NCBI GenBank assembly: GCA_030386875.1
Contig: CM059564.1
Span: 43,854,075 to 43,918,074, forward strand
Length of the DNA stretch: 64,000 nt
Reading direction: 5' to 3'
From: Morinoia aosen
Taxonomy: Eukaryota; Arthropoda; Malacostraca; Amphipoda; Talitridae
The notes below the pieces were generated by a model. The model was not told the origin of the DNA. It was given only the letters and a program-made list of their open reading frames with translations, and searched no databases. Shown here in pieces: positions 12,001 to 24,281 of this stretch. Both the position numbers and the translations under genes were made by a program. Positions within the stretch are counted from its first letter, which is position 1; each line of letters begins with the position of its first letter.

Positions 12001-14296
12001 ACATCTGAATACTTCACTTAGGATTCAGGAGTATCTATAGTATTAGTTAATAAATTCTAGGTTATTCCCTTAAGGATAAAAACCTAAACCCTAATAAATG
12101 AAAAATCAACCACTCTTTATCACATTCACAGCCAAATGAAGTAATTCTACCAACACCTTCAATGAAAAGCTTCACTGTTTCTAAACCATTATTCTCAGAC
12201 TCTAGATAAACATTATGAGCAGAGAACAAAATTCTGCTCACCCTGTCATTTTCTTCCACCAAGCTGTCCAAGATGTCCTGAGCATCACTGTGCATCTCGA
12301 GCTCAATGAAGAGTTTGGCAGCGGCCAGGCGCAGAGAGGCAGACAATTCAGACACCTTGGTTCCGTCTTCCTGCATCTCAACTGCCCAAGAGGCTCGGCT
12401 GGCCTGCAGCACAGACTGGGCCTCTGCGCACTCCCCTATGATGGTGAGGTACCGGGCCTGCACAGTGGGAGTTTATCATCAATGAATGAAAATATGGCAA
12501 TTGCTGCTAGGTTACATCAAGGGGTTATGAAATATATTTAGTGGGAATGTTAATCACTTGGGAATAAAATTAATATTTGGTGTGAAGGCAAATCCTTCGT
12601 GTGAAGGTAAATTACCAAGTGATGAAAATATAATATTAGGTGCTAGGATAACTATTAGATTTGCTATCTAGTCTATTGTTCCTATTGTTTCTGCTTCAAT
12701 ATTGGCTTCATTAACTGGTGAGCAATAAAACATTCCTTGAAGAAAGGCTTCAAAACAACTGGACTCGACAGTGAAACTACATGAAATGCAAAGAGGTGAC
12801 ATAGGACAGTCTATTCATCTTAGAACTGCCGGTGAAGGAATGCAGAGGCCCATAATGGAAAACTACCATAACAGCAATAGGAACCTATAAGTAACAAGTT
12901 CAATAAGGAAAAATGATTGCTCATCACTTGAATAAAAATAATTTTAAGAATGAATTTGTTATTATTTAACTGTTATTAACCTGAAAAAAAAAAAATATTT
13001 GAGCCACAGCATCACATTTACCCAGCTAATACTGTCACATTAACCTAGCCTATGGAAGCTTCTACACCTCTAGTGGAGCTGTATACTTTCCCATCTAAAG
13101 AACTCATACTTTTTCTCTTAACAATTTAATTCTTTAGCCTCCAATCATTTAGCACTTTCATGGCTCATTTTTGCAGCATTGCATTTCATCTTTCATTTCT
13201 GCCCCATCTAACCACTCAACACCTTCACAGCCAACTCTTTGGCAGAACTAAACATTTCAAGTTATGAATATCTCACTCCTCTACACGCTGGAGACTCACA
13301 TCAGAGGATGTTAACATGAACTAAATGCTAAGAAAACTATTTCTATATATGATGAGCAATATTCTTGACATAGATGGAAAATTTTAAATTATAAAAAGTA
13401 ATAAACATCACATTGAAGACTTCATAGAAATCCATTTTCCAATCTTCATCTCACTTCAGGAACATTTCTGAAGCAACACCATGCATTTATGCAGAAAAAA
13501 TAAAGGTCAGATGCTAAGAAACTTCAACCAAGATGATCAAATTTTGGAATATTTCACAAGCATGATAATAGCATGTAGCATTTAGAAAATTGAGTGGTCA
13601 GCAAAGAAGTCATACCTTAGTAATATGAGCCTCAGCACTGGAAGGATCAGTCTCCAGAGCACATTCAAAGGCTCTTTTGCAAGAATCTTCAGCCTCTGGT
13701 TCATCACACAAGTCAGTGAAGAAAAGCTCCGCCACAGAGCAATAAACACTACAGAGTTCTCTTTCTAATGGAATATCTACTTTTGAATCAGACTTATCTG
13801 AGCCATTTGAATTGGAACTGTCCACATTAGCTGCATCAATCTCCATAGCAATGTCAGTTTCAGTAGCAGAGGGAGTGGCATTGGATGAATTATTTTCGTT
13901 TGATTTTCTAATTTCTTCTAATAAAATACTGATTGCTGCTTGGTAACACTGAAGAGACTCTTTGCCTGACACAATTTGCGCCTTTGACAGGTACAGCCTA
14001 TGGTTGCGACCAGGCTGTAAATTAATTGCTTTATTGAGACATTCAAGAGCAGTTTCAGAATCAGATATTTCTAGTGCAATGGTGGAATGCAATTCTAAGG
14101 CTTGAATGTTCTTTGGATTATGAGCAAGAAGTTTTGTAGAAATTTTCAAGGCTTTGTCAAAATCAAGGGACTGTAAATAGCCATTGGCTTTCATTATCAA
14201 TCTCTTGAACGTGGCAGCATCCATTTTGGCGGCAGACGGACTTGAGAAATTCTCTTTACCCCGAGATGGGCCTCCACTTCTCCCCTGTTGTCTCAT
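9072..14296 (-). CDS. TPR protein, probable ribosomal protein L4 assembly chaperone (Acl4-like), four coding exons
   Basis: The only convincing host gene. Exon 1 is 14296-13616 (227 codons, ATG at 14296, donor GTATG). Exon 2 is 12457-12242 (72 codons, acceptor TGTGCAG, donor GTGAGC). Exon 3 is 10162-10067 (32 codons, acceptor CCTTCAG, donor GTAAAT). Exon 4 is 9263-9072 (63 codons plus TAA, acceptor TTTGCAG). All junctions are phase 0, giving 394 residues, close to yeast Acl4. Residues about 30-130 are TPR helices (LQSLDFDKALKISTKLLAHNP and the following repeat); exon 2 and exon 3 add more (ARYLTIIGECAEAQSVL, VELHYLLGWNCY). The C-terminus is strongly acidic (DSDSGSDSDDDW). Acl4 binds newly made Rpl4 and delivers it to pre-ribosomes in the nucleus; that role is inferred from the repeat pattern, length and acidic tail. 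A TTTTCAG acceptor about 10 nt before the ATG suggests a 5' UTR intron whose first exon I could not place. Confidence 0.75.
10254..10655. repeat. 85-bp tandem repeat, about 4.7 copies
   Basis: The unit, which includes GATGAATGGATGGAATAGTG and TGGTAAAGGATTGGCCCTTC, recurs at exactly 85-bp spacing (GAAAT marks at 10326, 10411, 10496, 10581). The inner copies look identical; the first copy and the last partial copy are diverged. It lies in intron 2 of the TPR gene, just after the exon 3 acceptor, and has no coding role. Confidence 0.9.
10904..11054. mobile_element. Short TIR element, possible hAT-like MITE
   Basis: Ends are imperfect inverted copies: CAGTGTGGGCCAGAAGTGAC on the left, and on the right the complement of CAGGATGGGCCAGAAGTAAC, continuing through ACTGACCC and an AATTTGCTG block. 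The 151-bp element has no ORF. I could not identify a clean 8-bp target duplication, so the superfamily is uncertain. It is intronic in the TPR gene. Confidence 0.6.
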
Positions 14297-14480
14297 GCTT
14301 CAAAAACTGAAAATAAAAACACAATAAGATAACTAATAAGTATCAGCAGAAAAACTTAACACTTGGACTGCAGCAGGTAATACTGAAGTTTAACATTCAA
14401 CATTAAACTTTATGTCAATTGTAGTAAGCAATGTTGAAAATAGCAAACATTAACTGGATCGTGCCTTCATTTTGTTTTGA

Positions 14481-15339
14481 TTAAGGGAACCGTACTCCCA
14501 GAAAATCGAATTTTCTTGAGATATTGGGTTTTAGCTGCCATAGGAAGGGTAAGATGTCAGGTACATCCTGTGAAAAAATGAAGTTCGTACGTTCATTGTT
14601 TCGCCCGCTACGGGAGTTTGAAGTATGGGGGGGGGAGGGGAGGGGGAAGTGATATTTTATCATGTTACACCTTCCCCTTGGCACTTTCTTCACGGCTTGA
14701 CGTTGCTATGCCTTCTTCTATGTCTCATCTTTACTGTATAACGATTTCAAGGGTCCTAGCTGACCCAAAAAAAAATAATAAAGAAAAAATTGAAATTGTT
14801 TTTATATATCTTTGTTTACCTGTTTTGCCTTATTTTGGAGGACCGGAATGTGGGGCTTCAAAATATAGCGTCTTCTACAGTTTTTGAGCTACAGTGATGA
14901 TTTTAGTATCAAAAGAACCAGAATTTAATCCTCTACAAGATGACGTGAGCTTTTATTCATTTTTGGAATAGAAAATTAGCTACATTTTCTTTTGTCAGGA
15001 AAAGTGTGAAAATGGGTCAAATTTTTGTATTTTATCATTTTTTTCAAAAAGTATTTCGAAAATTCAACATAACTCCACGTCACGTTGTAGAGAATACATT
15101 TCTGCTTCTTTTGATACCAATATAATCTCTGTTTCTCAAAATCTGATTACGTCCATAGATTTTTTCCAGACCCCTTATTTTGACGTTTTCTTTGAATAAC
15201 ACGTTTTCTATGGGGAAAATTGGAAAAACACACGAGTCCAATCTTAATCCTTGTTCAATTTTACATACCTATAGCAAGTTTCATGAAGATCGGTCGAATA
15301 GTTTAGGATTTTTTTTTTTTGGGAGTACGGTTCCCTTAA
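14481..15339. mobile_element. TTAA-flanked TIR element, 851 bp, no transposase
   Basis: TTAA is followed by GGGAACCGTACTCCCA at 14485; the exact complement TGGGAGTACGGTTCCC ends at 15335 and is followed by TTAA. The 16-bp TIR is perfect. TTAA duplication suggests piggyBac mobilisation. The terminal GGG is also compatible with PIF/Harbinger if the duplication is read as a 3-bp TAA/TTA. The interior is AT-rich and lacks a transposase ORF. It lies just upstream of the TPR gene first coding exon, in its promoter or 5' UTR intron. Confidence 0.75.
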
Positions 15340-15525
15340 CTGTTAATGGAAAATGATGAGTGCCTCTGGGTTGGTGAGCAGCACCATGAAAATCTTCTCC
15401 GTGTACCACCGGTGGCTCACGTCGCAGTTCAAAGTGTCAATAAATTCGGGAAACAAAATCACAAATCGTATATTTTTCTTGAATAGAGTATAAAACATTA
15501 TGTGAATCACAAATAAAAGTATCAT

Positions 15526-16237
15526 ACTGCTGAAATAGATATATTTTGAAAATTTGCACTCACCCCTTGTAAATTATTGCTTATTGTATGTGTTTGAGGT
15601 CATTAGATATTCAAGCAACAAAAGAAAAAAGCAAGTGCTATTGCATTAGGACAAGATTTTGATTGGTTTCCTTTGAGAGTTTTTAGGAATTATGAATGAG
15701 CCCATATTGAAAGTATTGAATCAGTTGCACCAATAATATATTCATTTACTGACAATACTAATTTTCTATACATAACTGCTGATTCACAGTATGTTCAAAT
15801 GGCTGCTAATTATTCACCATCACAACACAACTGGCAGATCAACTATGTTGCACAAACTGGCTAATTAAAAACAGGAAAACAGGTGCTGAAAAACAGGACA
15901 GAAAAAAGAACAGAAGTGCACTGTAAAAGTTAGTTCTTAAAAATATGTTTATCTTATTAAATGTTAACATAAAAAGACCTACCTCTTTTCTAGCTCAAGA
16001 CTACATATTTTCTCCTTGAGAATACCAACTCCCATAGATATAACAGTTTTATACCCAAAATTTAGAGCTAATAAAGAAGGCATAAGCACAATAGGAAGTA
16101 GGTAGAGAATAAGTCTCAAATATCTATCTATACACGTAAAAATACTAACTGTATCGTTTTAAAAAAAATACAGTTTCCATAAAGAGGATAAGACAAATTT
16201 AAACTTGTCTAAATACAATGTATAACCTTTTTCGTTA
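15526..16237. other. AT-rich intergenic DNA, no feature seen
   Basis: No sustained coding potential, RNA gene or clear repeat was recognised between the TTAA element and the first foldback structure. Confidence 0.4.
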
Positions 16238-16789
16238 AACGTCCAGGAGATGACCATAATCAATTTTCCAGTTTTCGGTGCCTAAACATAGTTAATTAAA
16301 ACAAAATAACCAAGTTTTCTTGAATGCAATCTCCGTCTGAAATGAGTATTTTACAAGTTATAGCGGTAAATTAGTTACCACAACTCTAGTGTTTGAAGCG
16401 GGAAGTAATTTATCGAGCGCATTGTAAGGCAACACTGCAATGGACTCCTCCCTTCCGATGCACTCGAATGCTCAACCAGATTCCCGCCATCTAAGACAAA
16501 AGTTAACATACCGCTATAACTCGTTACTTTTGGGTGATAATTTCTGTAGTGTTATTAACTTAAAGATCCTAGAAGTGGGTTCAAGCTCCGCACGCTCCGC
16601 TGAGCCAGCAAATAATAAATTACAAAGTACCCAAACATACTCTACCCAAACTAAACTTACCGCTATAACTCATAAAATACTCATTTCAGACGGAGAGTGT
16701 TTAGAAGAAAACTCGTTTATTTACATCTAATTAACTCTGTATAGGCCCCGATAAGTGGGAAATTGATTGGGGTCATCTCCTGGACATTT
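16238..16789. repeat. Foldback element 1
   Basis: The outer ends CGTCCAGGAGATGACC (from 16240) and GGTCATCTCCTGGACA (16771-16786) are inverted copies. Inside, AATGAGTATTTTACAAGTTATAGCGGTAA (left) pairs with the ACCGCTATAACTCATAAAAT region (right). A diverged copy of the left arm lies at 18337-18445, so it belongs to a family with foldback element 3. No transposase and no obvious target duplication. Confidence 0.7.
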
Positions 16790-17306
16790 ACCCCTCTTTC
16801 TTCAGAATTCAGAGATGGAAGGTTATGCAAATTTGAGTATTATTAGAGTCCACAAGTTTTGGCAGAATTAGAAAATATCCTAATACAGATACCTTATCAT
16901 TGCTCAAGCTAATTTGTGAACCATAATCCATACTAGATAACTTATAACAGGCTTCTTCAAGTTTCAACAATAAAATTAATATTTCAAACTAGAAAGGCAT
17001 CAATAAAAATGAAATTAAGGTAACAAGGAATCTACGAATAAGATATAAACTCATATCCTGCATCCAGAAACAGCAAAATTGAAAGATTTTTATGAAAAAT
17101 GACAAAAATTAAAGAAACAAAACATAGTTAAGGAAACAAAATGTCAGTTAACTGGAAACAAAACCCTTAAAGAAGAAAAAGCAAGCTATTAAAACAAAAA
17201 CCAAGGGCTATCACAATGCACTGAATTTGTTACACTAGAGTTGCTGATTTAGTAAATTCAAAACAATCTATATCATCAAAATCAGAGAATCATCAGTTTT
17301 ACATAG

Positions 17307-18117
17307 CAAATTGGGATCAATATATATTTTAGGTACCTCACGGAAATTAAGAATTCCGTTCCAAAGAATCACTAAGAAACACATTTAAAAACGCTTTATA
17401 AAAGTGGCATTCTGCTTGCTGATACTTTATTGTAGAGTTATTCAACTTTGAAGTGATAGGAGCGCCGCCCAGAAATGGCTTTCGTGCGCTACAGGACAGG
17501 ATGTTCCAACAACGCAGCAAGCCCGCCAAGCGGAATTTAATTAGTAATGGAAGCTAACCCCCTATTACAAATGTAAACAGGTGGGGTTGTGAGGGAAAGC
17601 CACAGTTCGTCCAGTGAAAATTATAAATAAAGGTTCTGGTGACATCCGCAATTGAGTTTACATCAGCTCAAAAATGGTAGCCACCCGGTACGCTGTTTGA
17701 CACGCTGGCTCCGGAAGTGCGCGTCTATGACAGTGTTGCCATACTTGCGCTCCCCCTTCAAAGACTTGAGTTTCGGTAACTAATTTACCATGGACGTCGG
17801 GTGGGTTAGAACCTTTATTTATAATTTTCACTAGAAGAACTGTGGCTCCCCCTCACAACCCAACCTGTTTACGTTTGTAATAGGGGGTTAGCTTATATTT
17901 AATTAAATTAATCACTTCTACAATGAGAGCCATCTTTCAACTGATGTTTCTCTGTAGAACGTGAACAGTATTGAAGTTAAATAACTCTAAAATAACGCAT
18001 CAGTGAGCAGAATGTCATTCACGTAAAACGTTTCTAAGTGTGTTCTTTTGGTGATTCTATGGAACGGAATTCTTAATTTCCGTGAGATAACTAAAATACA
18101 TATTGACCCAAATTGGT
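17307..18117. repeat. Foldback element 2
   Basis: Arms of more than 300 bp are inverted copies. Left-arm landmarks are CTCACGGAAATTAAGAATTC and GTAAACAGGTGGGGTTGTGA; right-arm landmarks are GAATTCTTAATTTCCGTGAG and CACAACCCAACCTGTTTACG. The centre is around 17700. The inner arm block, with AGTGAAAATTATAAATAAAGG and an AACCCCCTATTACAAA segment, is shared with foldback element 3 at 18921-19015. No ORF of note. Confidence 0.75.
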
Positions 18118-18252
18118 AACATAAATATCTTAGTCTATTCAACTAAACCTAATTATACTTTCATTATCGTTTGTAATTTGTTCTAATTGCGTACTTTAAG
18201 CTCTGAATTATGAGAATCAACTACATAAACCCTAATAAAACCATTAGTATAC

Positions 18253-19511
18253 ATTTTTGGTAAATCTGAAGGATATGTCAGTTATCAATTTCGTAAATTT
18301 CAATGCCTAAATTTAGTTTATTTAATCGAAATAAACAAGTTTTCTTCTATGCACTTTCAGTCTCAAATGAGTATTTTATTAGTTATTGCGGTAAATGACT
18401 TGCAGAAACTCCAGTGTTTGAAGCGGCAAGTAATCAAACAGCATGTCGGATAGCAAAACAGCAATGCGCACTCGTTTCCAGTGCGATCGTCATCAAAGAC
18501 GAAACCAAACCTACCGCTATACCTTGTTAAATACTCATTTGACAAAAAAAGTGTATAGAAGAACAGTTGTTTATTTCGGTGTTATTACTATAATTCAAGC
18601 AACAAAAATTAAAAAATCCATGAGTAGCCGTTTATTAGAGCGTATGCGTCATCAAAGACAAAACTAAACCTACAGCTATAAATTGTAAAATACTCATTTG
18701 ACAAAAAGTGCATAGAAGAAAACTTGGTCAATATTGAATATAATGTTGTCAACAAATTTCATAATTTCGTAGGTATAGATGGGTAATATAGTTGATTATA
18801 AGACGTTTTACATGAATGACATTCTGCCCGGCGATGCGTTATTTTCGAATTATTCAACTTTGAAGCTGGCTTGTGCGTGCCATGGAAGCACGAGGGGCTA
18901 GCGTAATTAAATTAATAACAGAAGCTAACCCCCTATTACAAACGTAAAGAGGTTGGGTCGTGAGGGGTAGGCACAGTTCTTTTAGTGAAAATTATAAATA
19001 AAGGTTTCGAGTGATGTTTGTTTACATCGACGCCAAGGTGGCTGACTGGCTGCCGCCATGGCGCCAACCGGCTGAACATGGCGGCAGCCATCTTTGAGTC
19101 GATGTAAACAAACGTCACTAGAAAGCTTTATTTATAATTTTCACTAAAAGAACTGTTGCTACCCCTCACGACCCAACCTCTTTACGTTTGTAATAGAAGT
19201 TAGCTTCTATTTTCTTTGCTAAAACAATGACCGTTTTTGCGTTAAAAAGGCCCATTCAGGAGCGCCGTTCGTATAACTTCAACCTTGAATAACTTGAAAA
19301 CTAAGCATTTCCGGGCACATTGTCATTCGTGTAAAACGTCTTAAAATCGACTATATTACCCATCTATACCTACAAAATTATGAAATTCGTTGACAACATT
19401 ATATTCAATATTGACCGAAAACTTGTTCATTTTGATTCAATTAATTAGGTTCAGGTACCAAAAAGTGGAAAATCAATAACTGACATATCCTTCAGACTTA
19501 CCAAATTTTTG
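18253..19511. repeat. Foldback element 3, large palindrome
   Basis: The outermost arms (GGTAAATCTGAAGGATATGT at 18259 and ACATATCCTTCAGACTTACC near 19484-19503) are inverted. A second pair (GTCAATATTGAATATAATGT near 18729 and its complement near 19400) and a third pair (CCCCTATTACAAACGTAAAG near 18930 and its complement near 19180) nest within, centred at about 19070. The centre holds CGCCATGGCGCC and the complementary pair TGGCTGCCGCCATG/CATGGCGGCAGCCA. It shares blocks with elements 1 and 2. Confidence 0.75.
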
Positions 19512-19997
19512 TGGTAGAATGTTGATACATATTAAATTAGAATACCTATCTGCTAATGCTAAAATCATTGGTTTTTAGCAGTTTACCGTGTCTGCTTAAT
19601 ATCTAAAATTGATACAAAATTTAATCTCGCGCAAAGTTACAAATGGTGCACTATACCTGTAAATTTTCTGTACACCATCAATCATAGTTAGAGCACATTT
19701 TTAAAAATTGCACTGTCCATTTAATTAATTAGGCAATACCGAAACACTTTTACAACAACTCTTATAACCAATGTTTATTTTACGTGCACAAAATAATGAC
19801 TAGCTAAATTGCTAAATTAATGCAAACCAAAGCAGATAATTCAAAGAACAGATCTTTTCCTATCTAATAGCTAAAAAACTATAAGACTTAGTTTGCAGTG
19901 TAAGGGTAAAGTAAGAGACGCTATTTTTCCGTAAGACTTACAAATTACAATGCGGATTGCTTTCGTCAATTCGATGACGACCAGTCGACCATGCGAG
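19512..19997. other. Host flank left of Gypsy A, no feature seen
   Basis: AT-rich sequence with no ORF or repeat I can support. It ends in the GACC duplication of element A. Confidence 0.4.
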
Positions 19998-20001
19998 GAC
20001 C

Positions 20002-20883
20002 TGTCGGGTTTTTATTCTTTCGCCGCTGGGTGGTTCAGTGTAAATATTAATTTGAACGGCAAAGAAAAAAAACTCGATCGATTCTCGAAGCGTACTGGAT
20101 AAATTACGAGAGTGATAATGAAACACGTTTGTGGACTCAGCTTAGTTTCCGTGGCGGAGTTTATTGTGGAAGCGGAACCAGGAAAAAAAAGAACTGGCTT
20201 CTTTGGCTCTTGATCTCGGGGAGCTTGTTGAGGTGGCAATCCGTGCCGGAGGACCAGGCTGGAGTTGACGAAGGCCGGCACGCGATGCAGTAATCGTGGT
20301 GAGTGAGTTGTATTTGGGGCAAAACTTGAAGGAGTTCTAAACAGTGACTTAAGGTGGTCACGTTATGAGGTCTGCTTTCCAAACGTCTAGCAGACAATCG
20401 AGCTTGGGTAAATGGAGTAGCTCAAAGGTTTGAGGCTCAGGTAGATTTGCTGGTCTTTCCCAAGGTAATGCCAAATGGCTGGCTCTATAATAAGGTAGGT
20501 TGTGTGCAAGTTACAGCATGACTCAGGTTAACAACGTAACATTTAACATGGCACTCAGGGAAAACCCAGGGAGATTTGACTGTGAGGGTTGTGTGTATGG
20601 CGCTGATGTAGAGGTCGAGATGTTCGCGCAACCGAGCCACAAGCAAAAAGTGAGTGGACTAGGCGACGCGCTTGTATGTTGCCAGACGGGCTGCTTAAGA
20701 ACTCGAAATGTCGATTGATTATTTGATCTCTCATGTATTTACACAAAAATTTTAATGATTACGAATTAGAAGTAGAAAATAATTAATAATAAATTAGAGT
20801 AATATTTTTAATGCTACTAATTAATTTATTTAAGTATGAATAGCGAATTTCTAATTTTTACGCTTATGTAGCGGTATGCTACA
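20002..20883 (-). repeat. 3' LTR of Gypsy A
   Basis: 882 bp beginning TGTCGGG and ending ATGCTACA on the plus strand (TG...CA termini). Its partner is 25840-26721. The end bearing GCGGTATGCTACA is shared with element B; the central part differs. Confidence 0.95.
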
Positions 20884-20924
20884 TTACCCCCCAAGGCGCA
20901 GACCGAAAGGTCCACCCGCTGCAA

Positions 20925-23900
20925 TCATCTGTAGCGGGAAGGAGGGCGAACTACACGACCCTGCCGAGTTCGGCAGTTGGCAAATGATACTGAGCGGGGA
21001 AGTTTCACCAAACGGGTCTGCAAGTTCAGATCGGCAAGAGTCCTAGAAACAGGAGTTACTGCAGCGGGCTCGTCTGGTCTCTCCAGACTTGTCGCTGTGT
21101 CAGTAAGAGGACTAGGATTAGAGTCTACGATAGGCGTAGGGATAGAGTTTGAGTGTACAGGCACATAGAAAGGGTTACACTCAAGCTGACTAGGCAACAA
21201 TGCAGTCAACTGAGGAAGCTGAGATGGTAGATATGATCGAGTCTCAGTGGAAGGAGAAATCTGCGGAGAAGATGATGAGTTATAAGTTACACTATGATCA
21301 GAAGTGTATGCGACTTTTAATCTGTCTATGCTCACAGGGTCGCTCGAGCCGAATCTGTCGAGGATGAAATATTTTTGCTTGCGTTTAAGTACTTTGAATG
21401 GGCCATCATAAGGGCGCGTGAGTGTAGGCTTAATAGCATCATTGCGGACATACACATGTGTGCAGTCTTGCAGGGCAGAATCTAGTCTGTCCTCAGTCTG
21501 AGGCATTCGTGGAGCCACATACTTGATCTGGCGCATGCAATCTTTAAGGGAGGTTACGTAAGCGGAACGGTCAGCGGATGAAAATTCAGGCAAGGGTTTT
21601 GGGTCAACAATGTCGCCGGGGAGACGAAGGGTCTGACCGTATAGCATTTCAGCCGCTGTGCATTGCTGATCCTGTCTATGCAGATTTCTGATGCTAAGTA
21701 GTACTACTGGAAGTCTATCAGTCCAATCGTGACTGCAATTAAGGCAGCGCAAAGCAGACTTGAGGTCTCTGTGGACTCTCTCAATAAGTCCATTTGACTG
21801 CGGATGATATGCTGTAGTGGATGTGTTTGCACACCCTAAGGCGGAGCTAAGCTCCCTCCAGAAGTTGGAGGTGAATTGTGATCCCCGGTCATGCGTGACA
21901 CTTAAGGGAACCCCAAATCTAGAGATCCAGTTAGATAAGAAGGCGCGCGCTACCGTCTCAGTTTGAGTATCAGGTAAAGGGACAGCCTCAACCCAACGCG
22001 TGAACCTATCGATGATGGTCAACAAATAAGAATAACCGCGCGATAGGGGCAAGGGACCCACCAAATCTAGGTGTATAGAGTCAAACTTGTGACCCGTGAA
22101 TGCACAACTCTGCAGCGCTGCACGATTATGTTTCACCACCTTACTACTCTGACACGCATGGCAATTTTGCACAATTTGCTTGACCTCCTTACGCATCGCT
22201 GGCCAGACGTAACGATCAGAAATCAAACGCAATGTACGGTTAATACCAGGGTGACTGAGGGAATGGTAGTGGAGGACAGCTACTCTGCGGAGAGTCGCAG
22301 GAAGATACAAACGAGAAAGTCGCTCGGCATCACGATACACGCCGTCAACCAAGGTTAGTTTTGGAAGGAAAGGGTTAGAAGATTTGAGAAGGTCCTGAAG
22401 TTCAGGATCCTCCTTTTGAGCATTACAAATGTTGCCGAAGGTGATTTCGCCACTGGTTTGGACAGTATTGATGCGGGACAAGCAATCGGCCACAGTATTG
22501 TCGAGACCTTTAATGAAACGGATGTCAGTTGTGAACTGACTTATAAAGGAAAGGTGTCGAGCTTCTCTAGGCGAATGTCTTTCAGAAGGCATTTTTATAG
22601 CTGAGGTCAAAGGTTTGTGATCTGTGTAGATCACAAACTCCCTTGCCTCTAGAGCATAGCGAAAGTGTCTCACAGATAGGTAGATAGCAAGAAGCTCCCT
22701 ACCGAACGCGCTATAACCACGCTCAGTGGGCGACAGCTTTTTGGAAAAGAAAGCAAGAGGAGAGCTGTTAGTGCCCACTTGTTGTTGCAACACAGCACCT
22801 ACGGCGGTACTGGATGCGTCAACAACGAGGCTGAAATCAGCATTAGCAATAGGGTAGGATAGTTCAGTCGCGGAAGCTAACTTATGTTTTATCTCTTCGA
22901 ACGCTCCCCGTGCTGCGTCTGTCCATTTTATCTCAATAGATTTGCCTTTTCGTTTCGGTTCGAGGAGGTCCGACAAGGGCGCTAAAGTTTGAGCACAGTT
23001 GCGTATGAAACGATGGTAGAAGTTGACAGAACCTAGGAACCTTCTTAGTTCCTTCTGGGTCTGTGGAAGAGGAAAGTTTTTGATCACTTCTACTTTGGAA
23101 GGCAAAGGTTTTAGACCTAGGCTAGAGATTTCATGACCTAAGTAAATCAGTGATGGCTTTCCGAGCTCACATTTTGCAGGGTTTACGAGGAGTCCATTGT
23201 CGGACAATCTTTGAAAAACGACCCTAAGATGGTCTTTGTGCAACTCTGGGGTTGTGGACGCCACAAGGATGTCGTCTAGATAGACATAAGCGAAAGTGAG
23301 GTCAGAGAAAATTTCAGCCATGTGTCTCTGGAACGTTTGAGGTGCGTTCCGGAGACCATATGGCATCTTTAGGAATTCAAAGAGACCAAACGGAGTGATT
23401 ACCGCGGTCTTAGGAATCGCAGACTCATCCAAGGGAATTTGATGAAAGGCGGACTGAAGGTCGACCTTAGAGAAAATTTGTGCTCCCTCTAAATTTGCAC
23501 TGAAATCGTGAAGGTAGGGGATAGGATATCGATCAGGTAAAGTAACGGCGTTCAACCTGCGGAAATCCCCGCACGGTCTGAATTCACCGTTAGCCTTGGG
23601 TACTAGCAAAAGAGGGCTAGCCCAAGGGCTTTTGGAAGTGCGAATTATGCCCTCTTCGAGCATCCTAGCAAATTCTTTCTTAGCTAACGCCAATCGATCA
23701 GGCGGCAGTCGCCTAGCACGGGAGAAAACTGGCGGACCCTGCGTCTCTATGAAGTGCTTTGTACATGTTTGCATGCTGTTAGAAACTAAGTTAGGGTTTG
23801 TTAATGCAGGGAAATTTTTAAGTTCCTGTTCAAACATGCACTCCTCCTTGAAAGCAATCGAGAAGGAATGCAAGACATTAGCTCTAGTTATGCTGCAAGC

Positions 23901-24281
23901 GGGAATTGAGATCTGTGTCTCCTCGTCCCTAATACAACGATTCCTAATATCTACAACTATGCCATACTTGGCCAGAAAGTCTGCACCTATTATGGGTTCT
24001 TGGACTTCAGCTATCAAGAAGGTGAATACAAATTTTCTCCTCAATCCCAGACCGCACTCTAAAATTCTCTCACCGAAACAAGGTATTGGCGTGCCGTTTG
24101 CGGCGCGTAATGTCGCCAACAAGGGGTTATTTTTATCTTTCCCCGTGGCTGGGATAATTGAAACACTGGATCCAGTGTCAATCAAGAATCGATACTTAGT
24201 GACGGGATCGTGAATGGTCAAGAGGCGAGTAGTCTGGGAATGAGGCAACGCAGTACTCGCTACTATGCGTCGCTGATGGCG
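20925..24281 (-). CDS. pol: Gypsy A Pol polyprotein (protease-RT-RNase H-integrase)
   Basis: About 1119 codons from the frameshift point. There is no ATG at the start of this frame; it is entered from gag by -1 slippage at 24281-24287. Numbering from the first TTG (24248): aspartic protease with LIDTGSS near 23-29; RT with [11 protein letters not shown] and YVYLDD near 322-326; RNase H with VVDASS and YTDHKPL near 476-546; integrase with an H-H-C-C zinc site ([11 protein letters not shown]...CHAC, 660-703) and the D, D, E residues near 728, 787 and 823 ([20 protein letters not shown]). The C-terminus ends [11 protein letters not shown]. No premature stop is visible. It would cleave Gag, copy the RNA and integrate the DNA. 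Confidence 0.95.
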   Translation of the reverse strand, partial: RHQRRIVASTALPHSQTTRLLTIHDPVTKYRFLIDTGSSVSIIPATGKDKNNPLLATLRAANGTPIPCFGERILECGLGLRRKFVFTFLIAEVQEPIIGADFLAKYGIVVDIRNRCIRDEETQISIPACSITRANVLHSFSIAFKEECMFEQELKNFPALTNPNLVSNSMQTCTKHFIETQGPPVFSRARRLPPDRLALAKKEFARMLEEGIIRTSKSPWASPLLLVPKANGEFRPCGDFRRLNAVTLPDRYPIPYLHDFSANLEGAQIFSKVDLQSAFHQIPLDESAIPKTAVITPFGLFEFLKMPYGLRNAPQTFQRHMAEIFSDLTFAYVYLDDILVASTTPELHKDHLRVVFQRLSDNGLLVNPAKCELGKPSLIYLGHEISSLGLKPLPSKVEVIKNFPLPQTQKELRRFLGSVNFYHRFIRNCAQTLAPLSDLLEPKRKGKSIEIKWTDAARGAFEEIKHKLASATELSYPIANADFSLVVDASSTAVGAVLQQQVGTNSSPLAFFSKKLSPTERGYSAFGRELLAIYLSVRHFRYALEAREFVIYTDHKPLTSAIKMPSERHSPREARHLSFISQFTTDIRFIKGLDNTVADCLSRINTVQTSGEITFGNICNAQKEDPELQDLLKSSNPFLPKLTLVDGVYRDAERLSRLYLPATLRRVAVLHYHSLSHPGINRTLRLISDRYVWPAMRKEVKQIVQNCHACQSSKVVKHNRAALQSCAFTGHKFDSIHLDLVGPLPLSRGYSYLLTIIDRFTRWVEAVPLPDTQTETVARAFLSNWISRFGVPLSVTHDRGSQFTSNFWRELSSALGCANTSTTAYHPQSNGLIERVHRDLKSALRCLNCSHDWTDRLPVVLLSIRNLHRQDQQCTAAEMLYGQTLRLPGDIVDPKPLPEFSSADRSAYVTSLKDCMRQIKYVAPRMPQTEDRLDSALQDCTHVYVRNDAIKPTLTRPYDGPFKVLKRKQKYFILDRFGSSDPVSIDRLKVAYTSDHSVTYNSSSSPQISPSTETRSYLPSQLPQLTALLPSQLECNPFYVPVHSNSIPTPIVDSNPSPLTDTATSLERPDEPAAVTPVSRTLADLNLQTRLVKLPRSVSFANCRTRQGRVVRPPSRYR

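Noticed and set aside
15343..15525. Minus-strand ORF with protein-like end (RWYTEKIFMVLLTNPEALI)
   Set aside because: The local codon pattern looks coding for about 30 residues, but no acceptor site, homologue or neighbouring exon could be found, so I do not call it a gene.
20012..20746. ORFs of 60-90 codons inside the A LTRs, repeated at 25850-26584
   Set aside because: Duplicated because the LTRs are duplicated; no domain, and LTR coding is not expected.
20977..24213. Plus-strand ORFs antisense to Gypsy A pol (for example 23596-24213, 205 codons)
   Set aside because: They are shadows of pol in another frame; the same shadow recurs opposite B pol (32125-32571) because the coding sequences are homologous.
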